From Candidatus Hermodarchaeota archaeon (lineage in GTDB: Archaea; Asgardarchaeota; Hermodarchaeia; Hermodarchaeales; Hermodarchaeaceae), in assembly GCA_016840185.1 (NCBI GenBank), contig JAEOSV010000019.1:1-18951 (forward strand): a stretch of DNA of 18,951 nt, in the 5' to 3' direction. Shown here one piece after another: positions 6,956-13,423 of the stretch. The position numbers and the translations under genes were made by a program. Numbering within the stretch: position 1 is the first letter of the stretch; the number at the start of each line of letters is the position of its first letter. The notes beneath the pieces are model-generated. The model saw only the letters and a program-made list of their open reading frames with translations. It did no database searches and was not told the DNA's origin.

Positions 6956-7759
6956 ATGAAGCACGTGAAATCAATGATTGAAGCTGGTCGCAAATTTCTC
7001 AAAGCCTATGATTGGAACCAAGGCCCCGATATTCAATCAGACCAACAAAAGGGTGTTCATCCACCTCCATTTCAGAAGCCATATCCCAAAGATACCACGT
7101 TAATTGACTTGGTGGCACCTCAGGATTTGTCGATTGCTCCAATTCCATTACTTGAAGCAATAAATCGTCGAAAAAGCCGTCGGGGCTTCATCGATGAACC
7201 CCTATCGATTGAAGAACTTTCTTTTCTCCTCTGGGTGACCCAAGGCGTTCATAAAGTAGCAGTTGATAACCGGCATGGGAAAATCGAAACCACAAAGCGC
7301 ACCGTCCCTTCTGGGGGATCACGACACCCCCATGAAACCTATCTTGCCGTATCAAATGTCAATGGACTAAAACCTGGCATTTATCGATATCTGGCACTGG
7401 AACACAAGCTTCTCTTCCTCTCTCAGGGCGAACCAGATATCGCCACACGGTTAAGTGAAATTTGCCATCTTCAGAAATTCGTAGCGAAAGCCAGTGTCAT
7501 TTTCATTTGGGCGCTCATTCCATATCGCATCGAATGGCGCTATAGTGTTGCCGCACACAAAGGAACTGCAATTGAAGCAGGACATATTTGCCAAAATCTC
7601 TACCTGGCTTGTGAGGCAATTGGATCTGGAACTTGCGCTATTGCTGCCTATGACCAAAATGCTATCGACGAATTCTTAGGAATTGATGGAACTGATGAGT
7701 TTGTTGTTTACATTTCACCTGTCGGAAAAATTCCTCATCAAAGTCGTTACTCGTCCTAG
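6956..7759 (+). CDS. SagB/ThcOx-type FMN nitroreductase-family dehydrogenase
   Basis: A 267-residue nitroreductase-fold protein. Relatives oxidise azolines to azoles in thiazole/oxazole-modified peptides, but many stand-alone SagB-like proteins have unknown substrates. The signature is R-R-K-S-R-R-G-F (71-78, FMN phosphate contacts), the SagB-typical P-S-G-G-S-R-H-P-H-E-T-Y (118-129), a central I-Y-R-Y strand, and the helix G-H-I-C-Q-N-L-Y-L-A-C-E-A-I-G (209-223). The N-terminal 60 residues match the usual SagB lead-in (K-P-Y-P). No cyclodehydratase (YcaO), E1-like partner or precursor peptide is in the window, so azole synthesis is not supported here. ATG 6956 has no ribosome site and is likely leaderless. 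VOC and GNAT genes follow on the same strand. Confidence 0.88.
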   Translation: MKHVKSMIEAGRKFLKAYDWNQGPDIQSDQQKGVHPPPFQKPYPKDTTLIDLVAPQDLSIAPIPLLEAINRRKSRRGFIDEPLSIEELSFLLWVTQGVHKVAVDNRHGKIETTKRTVPSGGSRHPHETYLAVSNVNGLKPGIYRYLALEHKLLFLSQGEPDIATRLSEICHLQKFVAKASVIFIWALIPYRIEWRYSVAAHKGTAIEAGHICQNLYLACEAIGSGTCAIAAYDQNAIDEFLGIDGTDEFVVYISPVGKIPHQSRYSS

Positions 7760-7839
7760 CATCTGACATTCGCCGATACCGATACACACTAATTTAAGAC
7801 TAAACTGAATATCCACTCTCTTATCGGATGTGAAGTAAT

Positions 7840-8211
7840 ATGCCCCGCGTTATCGATTTTGAAATTCCAGCTGATGACATTGAGCGTATTTCAAAATTTT
7901 ATCAAACTGTTTTTGGCTGGAAGATAGAGAAATGGAAGGGCCCTGTCGATCACTGGTTTTTAATCACCGGCGATGATAAAGAGCCTGGGATAAATGGTTC
8001 TTTTGCCAAACGGGAAGCGTTCCCCGAAAGTACAACGGTTAACGTTATTGGAGTCGAAGACATCGAAAAATTCGTGAAATTGGTTCAAGCAAACAAAGGT
8101 ACCATCGTTGGTGATAAAATTACTATTCCCGGTGTCGGGTATTTCATCTATTTCAAGGACACCGAAGGTAACCTCATGGGAATGATGCAATATGATTCTA
8201 CAGCAAAATAA
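7840..8211 (+). CDS. VOC-superfamily (glyoxalase/bleomycin-resistance-like) protein
   Basis: A 123-residue single VOC domain made of two beta-alpha-beta-beta-beta units. It begins V-I-D-F-E-I-P-A-D-D-I-E-R-I-S-K-F-Y, then F-G-W-K-I, as in the small glyoxalase-like proteins. The second half ends Y-F-I-Y-F-K-D-T-E-G-N-L-M-G. The classical His/Glu metal ligands are not obvious in the first strand (E8 is present, no His), so it may be an enzyme with altered metal use or a binding protein. ATG 7840 has GTGA 6 nt upstream; a TATA-like AATTTAAG lies near 7791-7798. The GNAT gene begins 11 nt after the stop, suggesting cotranscription. Family is safe; substrate unknown. Confidence 0.85.
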   Translation: MPRVIDFEIPADDIERISKFYQTVFGWKIEKWKGPVDHWFLITGDDKEPGINGSFAKREAFPESTTVNVIGVEDIEKFVKLVQANKGTIVGDKITIPGVGYFIYFKDTEGNLMGMMQYDSTAK

Positions 8212-8222
8212 TCGCCAATCAC

Positions 8223-8810
8223 ATGGGATGCGAAATGGATCCGTTATTATTAGAGCTTCCTGAGGTACTTGATGCTACTCGGCTCTCTGTAAGGAAATAC
8301 AACGCAGGCGACGGAAACGCAGTCTTTGCGCTACTGGAACGGAATAATAATCGAGAATTCCTCTTTCCCACCGTTGAAGAAGTTGCCACCATCAAAAACG
8401 TCGACGCGGCTGAAATAAAAGTTCGTCGCCATGCCGCCGAATGGGAAGCTCGAAAACGATTCGTGTTAGGCATCTGGCTGAAAAAGAACGATCTCTTTGT
8501 GGGAGAGATTTGGATCGAACCCAAGAAGTGGGATGTTCCCTCCTTTGAAATTGGCTGGTTTCTCGATAGCGGCTATCAGGGCAAGGGATTAGCCACTGAA
8601 GCCACAAAGCGGTCACTTGCATTCCTTTTTTCCAACCTTCGTGCACACAAAGTAATTGTAATTACACGGGATACAAATCAGCGAAGCATCAAACTAGCGA
8701 AGCGGTTAGGCTTCAAACAAGAGGGGCATTCTCGTGAAGCACGAATCGAGAAAGGAAAACGGTATGGACTCTTGTATTTTGGGATGTTAAAATCAGAATT
8801 TTCTCAGTAA
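8223..8810 (+). CDS. GNAT-family N-acetyltransferase, RimJ/RimL type
   Basis: A 195-residue acetyltransferase that would transfer acetyl from acetyl-CoA to an amine, in this branch often a protein N-terminus or small molecule. Motif A, the acetyl-CoA site, is F-E-I-G-W-F-L-D (108-115) and Y-Q-G-K-G-L-A-T-E-A (118-127). R-S-I-K-L-A-K-R-L-G-F is the typical motif B. The C-terminus Y-G-L-L-Y-F-G-M-L matches the RimJ/RimL family ending. ATG 8223 is the first start, 11 nt after the VOC stop. ATG 8235, with GGGA a few bases upstream, is an equal alternative that removes four residues. A hairpin covers the stop codon, so this is probably the last gene of its unit. Confidence 0.88.
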   Translation: MGCEMDPLLLELPEVLDATRLSVRKYNAGDGNAVFALLERNNNREFLFPTVEEVATIKNVDAAEIKVRRHAAEWEARKRFVLGIWLKKNDLFVGEIWIEPKKWDVPSFEIGWFLDSGYQGKGLATEATKRSLAFLFSNLRAHKVIVITRDTNQRSIKLAKRLGFKQEGHSREARIEKGKRYGLLYFGMLKSEFSQ

Positions 8811-8836
8811 AACACCATGAGTTGAATTGGTGTTTT
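8809..8836 (+). terminator. 9-bp hairpin with T-run at the end of the GNAT gene
   Basis: AAAACACCA (8809-8817) pairs perfectly with TGGTGTTTT (8828-8836) around a 10-nt loop; the stem begins inside the TAA stop codon. The stem ends in four Ts. Its position at the end of the VOC-GNAT pair fits a terminator or 3'-end processing/stability element. Confidence 0.5.
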
Positions 8837-8972
8837 CTGAATCAGATAGTTCGAAAAAGCGGTCATTTTCAAATCTTTTTTCAAGATTTCCTTCCCCGCC
8901 GGTATCCAAGATAATAAATTCTACTTTCCCCGTTTCGAATAGTAGACGAATCCTTAAGGATGGAAATTTCCC

Positions 8973-9935
8973 GTGGTAAATCGGTTTAAAATGTGTTTGA
9001 GGAACAGAGGTGTCTTTCTTTGCCTCCTCATTATGGGTATGCTAGCTCCGCCAATTTTCCAATTTAATTTTAGAAACACATCAGGGCAAACTCCAGATGA
9101 TTTGACTAATGCTAGAGTCGCAATTTATCATTGCCAACGATACGATAATTTCAGCTTCGTTGCCTGCATCCATCTTTTTGAATGGATGAATGCCTCTGTG
9201 GAATTAGTTACGGGAACTGATATTCAACGTGGTTTACTGCATTCCTTTGACTTGTTGGTCTTACCGGCCTTCGGACCTAGTTCCTATGAAAGAGAATTAA
9301 CACCTGTTGGTAAAGAACGCATCCGACAGTTTATAGCAATGGGTGGTTCACTATTCTCCATCTGCCGTGGTACAGAATTTGCCGTTCTCCAGCTTGGACT
9401 GATTGATGCCACCCTACACTATTATGGCCCCGCTGGAGTTCAATGTCATGACACACACAATGGTGAACTCGCAGTCACTGAAATGCAAGTGAATCGTGCA
9501 TCTACAGGTCCGGATTTGTCAGAGGAACCTGCCTCCTATATGGTTTTCACCACCGGCGCTTCCTATATTGAAATCAATAGTGAATTAGAAATCATTCCAA
9601 TCCTCTCTTATTCAGATACAGGATTGCACGGGGCAATAGCCTTCCGTTACGGACAAGGCACCATCTTTCTTTCCAGTCCGCACCCTGAATTCGAGGAAGG
9701 AAATGACCGGGATGGACTAAGTTCAGCTCACATCTCCCATTGGCCAACCTATCAAAACCTACTTGATCCCGATTCGGAATGGGACTTACTATACAAAGTA
9801 ACCTGTTGGCTTGTAGAAACTTCACCGGGGGTTCCTTACGAATTGTATGCAGGCGGTCTTTTTTTGATTGGGAGCGTTTTTATCGCCCTTGCCTGTACAA
9901 TTCTTGTCTATGTCATTCAAAAACGTCGTAGGTGA
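8973..9935 (+). CDS. Membrane-anchored glutamine-amidotransferase-like (BPL_N/DJ-1 fold) protein
   Basis: A 320-residue protein predicted to sit outside the membrane. Residues 13-30 form a signal or signal-anchor sequence after a basic start. Residues about 47-285 are a class I GATase-like fold: A-R-V-A-I-Y strand, D-L-L-V-L-P-A-F-G (93-101), the nucleophile elbow G-G-S-L-F-S-I-C131-R-G, and S-P-H237-P-E239, which is the arrangement of the biotin-protein-ligase N-terminal (BPL_N) family. A Cys-His-Glu triad is therefore possible. A C-terminal helix (293-315) ends in K-R-R-R, which should stay in the cytosol. No ligase domain is fused. GTG 8973 is used; ATG 8991 would still give a signal. The beta-lactamase-like gene 75 nt downstream has the same topology. 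Hydrolase or amidase outside the cell is an inference. Confidence 0.75.
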   Translation: MVNRFKMCLRNRGVFLCLLIMGMLAPPIFQFNFRNTSGQTPDDLTNARVAIYHCQRYDNFSFVACIHLFEWMNASVELVTGTDIQRGLLHSFDLLVLPAFGPSSYERELTPVGKERIRQFIAMGGSLFSICRGTEFAVLQLGLIDATLHYYGPAGVQCHDTHNGELAVTEMQVNRASTGPDLSEEPASYMVFTTGASYIEINSELEIIPILSYSDTGLHGAIAFRYGQGTIFLSSPHPEFEEGNDRDGLSSAHISHWPTYQNLLDPDSEWDLLYKVTCWLVETSPGVPYELYAGGLFLIGSVFIALACTILVYVIQKRRR

Positions 9936-10010
9936 CCTGATATTAAGCCGATTCCCACGAAGACACAAGTTCGCCAAATGGATAAGTAATGGAATTGAGT
10001 TGACTTCAAA

Positions 10011-11177
10011 ATGGCAGAAATTGAAAAATGGCTCATCGGCCTCTTTCTTCTGAGTCTTTTTCCCTTTGCCCTGAGCTTGGAAGTTAATTCGCAACAAAGT
10101 TCACTACCCTTTCGAGATTATTGGCCCACAACAGGGTGGCGTGGTGTTCTTCCTGAAGTCCAAGGAATGAATTCGACCTTACTACAAGAATTTTGGACAC
10201 ACATTCGTTCAATAGGGGGTGTCGAGGGGTTCTTAGTAATTCGTAACGGGTACTTGTTGTTTGAGGGGTATGGTCCTGGTTCGAGTGTAAATCAACTCTG
10301 GCGGATCTATTCGGCGACAAAAAGTGTAACCGCCATGGCTTTTGGCCTTGCTCTGGCAGATGGGTTTGTGTCGCATGTCAACGATTCAGTTCTGGATTAT
10401 TTTCCGAATCGAAGTATACAAAATCCAGATCCTCGGAAATCCAACATGACGTTATGGCATTTGCTCACCATGTCTTCCGGTCTACAGCGTAGCGATTTTG
10501 GTTTGGGCACGCAACCTGATTGGGTACAATATCTTCTGGATTCACCGATGGCTAATGAGCCAGGTGAGTTCTGGAATTATAACGGAGGCTGCAGTCATCT
10601 TCTCTCTGGGGTTATTTCCGAAACAATGGGGGTTTCAATGGAAACCCTTGTTCTGACTCGCCTTTTTACCCCCATGGGCATCTCAGTGTATGATTGGGGT
10701 GCTGATCCTCAAGGCGTCAGTACTGGAATGGCAGGCCTTAGTCTTACTTTACGCGATTTAGCAAAACTCGGATATTTGTATCTAAATAATGGCACTTGGG
10801 GCTCAATGGAACTCATATCTTCAGAATGGGTTGACGAATGTACTCACCCACACTTTGTCTTTCCATACGGTGAAGGGTATGGCTATCAATGGTGGGTAGA
10901 TATCCCGGTTAATGGGTACTCGATGCGCGGGGCAGGAGGAATGCGTGTTTTCGTCCTTCCCGAACAGGATCTAATTCTTGCGTTCGGTGCCGCTCCATAT
11001 GGTTCAGAAGAATATTACGCTTATTTCGATGAATACATTTTTCCGGCCATCATTGGTGAAACGACCAGTCTTCCCGTCCCACCCTTGGAGCAGGTTCTAA
11101 CATTCTTGATGGGAGGAATGATTGTTACTGTTTTGATTTTCGTTGGGGTTATTATCTGGAAACAAAAAACGCGATAA
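10011..11177 (+). CDS. Membrane-anchored serine beta-lactamase-like hydrolase (class C/PBP fold)
   Basis: A 388-residue protein of the beta-lactamase/penicillin-binding-like serine hydrolase family (esterase, amidase or D-peptidase in relatives). Residues 5-25 are a signal or anchor helix, so the catalytic domain should be extracytoplasmic. Motif 1 is S101-A-T-K104 (nucleophile and general base). Motif 2 has Y190 in F-W-N-Y-N-G-G, where relatives usually have Asn or Ser two residues after the Tyr. Motif 3 is G-A-G-G-M-R. The order and spacing resemble NylB-like esterases. A C-terminal membrane helix (about 363-383) ends K-Q-K-T-R. ATG 10011 has no clear ribosome site. It follows the GATase-like gene and shares its topology. 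Archaea lack murein, so the target is probably another amide or ester. Confidence 0.85.
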   Translation: MAEIEKWLIGLFLLSLFPFALSLEVNSQQSSLPFRDYWPTTGWRGVLPEVQGMNSTLLQEFWTHIRSIGGVEGFLVIRNGYLLFEGYGPGSSVNQLWRIYSATKSVTAMAFGLALADGFVSHVNDSVLDYFPNRSIQNPDPRKSNMTLWHLLTMSSGLQRSDFGLGTQPDWVQYLLDSPMANEPGEFWNYNGGCSHLLSGVISETMGVSMETLVLTRLFTPMGISVYDWGADPQGVSTGMAGLSLTLRDLAKLGYLYLNNGTWGSMELISSEWVDECTHPHFVFPYGEGYGYQWWVDIPVNGYSMRGAGGMRVFVLPEQDLILAFGAAPYGSEEYYAYFDEYIFPAIIGETTSLPVPPLEQVLTFLMGGMIVTVLIFVGVIIWKQKTR

Positions 11178-11317
11178 GACCATTTTTAGCATGTTCAGTA
11201 TATCGGAATGAATTTGCCGAACCTTCAGATGTGCAAAAACCTTTTTCTGCCGCCTTCCTAAACCTTGAATGAAGCCAAGCAACAGATTTCAAAACTTTAT
11301 CTCGGTCTTATTAGGAA

Positions 11318-11322
11318 GGTGA
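11318..11322 (+). promoter_or_regulatory. Ribosome binding site that places the start at ATC 11329
   Basis: GGTGA preceded by GGAA, 6 nt before the ATC at 11329. The same GGTGA core stands 5 nt before the starts of the aminotransferase (ATG 1248) and ADC-like (ATG 6528) genes. The first in-frame ATG of this gene (11434) is 112 nt away and has no such site. Confidence 0.55.
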
Positions 11323-11328
11323 CAAATT

Positions 11329-12345
11329 ATCCCTCGGGGACTCGTCGTCAGTCAGTGGGACACGAAAGAAGGACTCAAGATATTATCCAAATATCCTACC
11401 TCTTTTGACTTCGACGAGAGTGACCTGTCCCTCATGTATTATAGCTGTGCTCCTAACGCCAACGGGTCGTCCTTCCAAGTGTTTCCTTCCAATGAGGTAA
11501 AAGAACGCGCGGCTGTTGCCTGCACACGGACAACTCGCGAAGGCGCTGAAGACGATGTCTGTATTGCCGTATTATTGACTGCTGAGGAAGAAGGCGCCGC
11601 CTATGAAGAAATTCTGAACAAAACACTTCAACGGATCATAAAAACCAGCGGAAATCCCGCCAACCGAAAACGCCGATTCCGTCAAATTCTCTCTGATAGT
11701 TATCGAAAAATCGAACGGCGAGGTGGATCCCGAGATCAATCACTTTGCCCCTACATGTATGAACGACCGATCAAAACCGACGAGTTGACGTCTTTTTGCC
11801 GGGTTGTGAAAAAACAATGCTACCTGACCATCTACGAGATGCCCGGTTACCCTCAATGTCCCCGCTATATCCGTCGCCAACGCCAAATCCAACTATCCAA
11901 CGCACGCCAACTCATCCGTGCCGGTATTCGACGCATCCTCGAAGACTATGACCACGAACGACAAAAATTCAAAGACAAAAAACCCGGAACATGGGGTGAA
12001 CCAGTTCACGCAATCCTTGATCGGCTTTTCGCTATTCTGGAAGTAGAGGAGGAAACTGAGGAATACGCCCACAACGTCGTGGAATATGTGGGCAAAGAGG
12101 GACTCTTCCAAGGACATCCACGACCAATCATCGCTGCTTCAATTGCGTATTACAGCGCAAAACAGACTGGAGATCCAATACCCGAAAACGATATAATCGA
12201 ACTTGTGGGTTGTTCACGTACATCACTTCGCCGCAATTACCGAGAACTCCGAACCATCCTAAGCTCGGATGAGAAGAAACTTCCCCAACACAAACGAAGA
12301 CGACGCACCACATCGAAAGAAAAAGCTGTCACTCGTGCCGAATAA
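11329..12345 (+). CDS. Longin-like domain fused to a single TFIIB-type cyclin repeat; non-canonical start
   Basis: A 338-residue protein. Residues 1-105 carry G-L-x-V-x-x-W-D-x-K-x-G-L-x5-Y-P and a later C-I-A-V-L-L strand with Glu-rich turn, the same domain as in the gene at 13424 and longin-like in strand/helix order. Residues 106-190 include four cysteines (C140-x16-C157-x6-C164-x12-C177), perhaps a metal site, and a basic helix. Residues 224-310 match one TFIIB cyclin repeat: A-H-N-V-V-E-Y, G-H-P-R-P-I-I-A-A-S-I-A-Y-Y, then S-R-T-S-L-R-R-N-Y-R-E-L. The end is highly basic. TFIIB has two repeats and a zinc ribbon, so this is not a standard TFB. No ATG/GTG/TTG exists in frame before residue 36; ATC 11329 (or ATT 11326) has a GGTGA site and aligns with Met1 of the homologous domain. 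A longin-GTPase starts 22 nt downstream. Confidence 0.75.
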   Translation: MPRGLVVSQWDTKEGLKILSKYPTSFDFDESDLSLMYYSCAPNANGSSFQVFPSNEVKERAAVACTRTTREGAEDDVCIAVLLTAEEEGAAYEEILNKTLQRIIKTSGNPANRKRRFRQILSDSYRKIERRGGSRDQSLCPYMYERPIKTDELTSFCRVVKKQCYLTIYEMPGYPQCPRYIRRQRQIQLSNARQLIRAGIRRILEDYDHERQKFKDKKPGTWGEPVHAILDRLFAILEVEEETEEYAHNVVEYVGKEGLFQGHPRPIIAASIAYYSAKQTGDPIPENDIIELVGCSRTSLRRNYRELRTILSSDEKKLPQHKRRRRTTSKEKAVTRAE

Positions 12346-12366
12346 TCACCTGGAGAAAACCACACC

Positions 12367-13236
12367 ATGATTCACAATGTCTACCTGATGACCAGTGAAG
12401 GGCGGCTAGCCTTTCACCGCCAGTACTGGTCCGTCGACATCACAACCGAAGAACGCCAAGAATTCCTTGCCACTTACAAACACTTCGAATCCGAACTCGG
12501 CGGTCAAGTTGATCTTCCCATCCACGTTAAAAACATCAAATTCATCTACGCCGAAGCCGGAACCCATCTTCTCCTCGTTTTTGCCGTCGACATGAGCGAC
12601 GAAGATGAAAAAATCAAAGAAACCCTGAAAAAAACTCGCGACCTCCTCATCAGCAAATTCGGTCACGAAATCGACTCCTACATTCAAAAACCCGTCCCCC
12701 TCGGTGAAGCGTTCAAAGAGTTTGCAACCGAACTGGACAACGTCATCGTTACAATGCTCAAAATCTGCCTCCTTGGTCAAGGTGGCGTTGGCAAATCCAC
12801 CATGCTCAAACTCCTCACCGCCGACAGCATCCCTGGTGACTACTACCCCACCATCGCTGTCGATATTGAAACCCTCCAAGGTGTCCGATTCGGACCCTAC
12901 GAGCTAGCCGTATGGGACTTTGCTGGTCAAGACCGCTTCCGCTCCCTCTGGAACTACTACCTCCGCAACGCCGACGCCGTGTTACTCGTCACCGATTCCA
13001 CGCTGAAAAACGTCCTCGAAACCCGTGATATCCTCGAAATTGTACGTAAAAACTCCCCCTCCTCCATCGTCTGGGCCATTGGCAATAAACAAGACCTCCC
13101 CGGTGCCCTCGCACCCAAACTCGTCCAACGCATCCTCGGCGTCCAAGCCTACGGACTCGTCGCCATCGATCCCCGCTACCGTGAGGTCCTCTACAAAATA
13201 ATCCTCGGCGCAGTCGCGGAAGCCACAACAGATTAA
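12367..13236 (+). CDS. Longin-domain/small GTPase fusion, paralogue 2
   Basis: A 289-residue paralogue of the protein at 4267. The longin-like part (1-100) starts M-I-H-N-V-Y-L-M, then F-H-R-Q-Y-W-S-V-D, a helix, and L-L-L-V-F-A-V-D-M-S-D-E-D. A helical linker (105-128) leads to the GTPase: P-loop G-Q-G-G-V-G-K-S (137-144), switch I Thr162 in P-T-I, W-D-F-A-G-Q-D (183-189), N-K-Q-D (240-243), and V-A-I-D in the G5 place. All nucleotide contacts are intact. It has neither lipidation signal. It begins 22 nt after the TFIIB-like gene, with GGAG upstream of ATG 12367, so cotranslation is likely. Codons strongly favour C in third position, as in paralogue 1. The pairing with a transcription-factor-like gene suggests regulation rather than trafficking (inference). 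Confidence 0.92.
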   Translation: MIHNVYLMTSEGRLAFHRQYWSVDITTEERQEFLATYKHFESELGGQVDLPIHVKNIKFIYAEAGTHLLLVFAVDMSDEDEKIKETLKKTRDLLISKFGHEIDSYIQKPVPLGEAFKEFATELDNVIVTMLKICLLGQGGVGKSTMLKLLTADSIPGDYYPTIAVDIETLQGVRFGPYELAVWDFAGQDRFRSLWNYYLRNADAVLLVTDSTLKNVLETRDILEIVRKNSPSSIVWAIGNKQDLPGALAPKLVQRILGVQAYGLVAIDPRYREVLYKIILGAVAEATTD

Positions 13237-13260
13237 CTCTGCTTTTAGATTTCTATCCCG

Positions 13261-13275
13261 TTTTTTGCGAAAAAA
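13261..13275 (+). terminator. T6-GCG-A6 element after the second longin-GTPase
   Basis: A run of six Ts, then GCG, then six As, 25 nt after the GTPase stop, with further T-rich sequence just before it. The T-run alone could terminate an archaeal transcript. It implies that the next gene has its own promoter, which is seen at 13373. Confidence 0.35.
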
Positions 13276-13372
13276 TACAGAAAGCCACAACAAGAACCCT
13301 CTCAAATGGGGAACCGACAAACAAGTTAAATACGGGAAATCAAATAGTCAAAAAGAAGTGCCAATAGGTCAC

Positions 13373-13379
13373 TTTAAAA
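13373..13379 (+). promoter_or_regulatory. TATA-like box for the longin-like/Lys-Glu-tail gene
   Basis: TTTAAAA lies 51 nt before ATG 13424. A start of transcription 25-27 nt further down would leave the GGAG site (13411-13414) in a short leader. Confidence 0.4.
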
Positions 13380-13423
13380 CCCAAAGCTACAACAAACATT
13401 TGAATAAACGGGAGATTGAAAGT

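Noticed and set aside
8950..8961. 12-nt palindrome ATCCTTAAGGAT before the GATase-like gene
   Set aside because: Several 12-nt palindromes are expected by chance in a window this size; nothing else marks it as an operator.
12406..12879. 157-codon minus-strand frame under the second longin-GTPase
   Set aside because: Same cause as at 4165; the sense frame has all GTPase motifs.
13265..13423. 53-codon upstream extension of the 13424 gene
   Set aside because: No ribosome site at 13265; GGAG stands 9 nt before ATG 13424, and the conserved domain begins exactly there.
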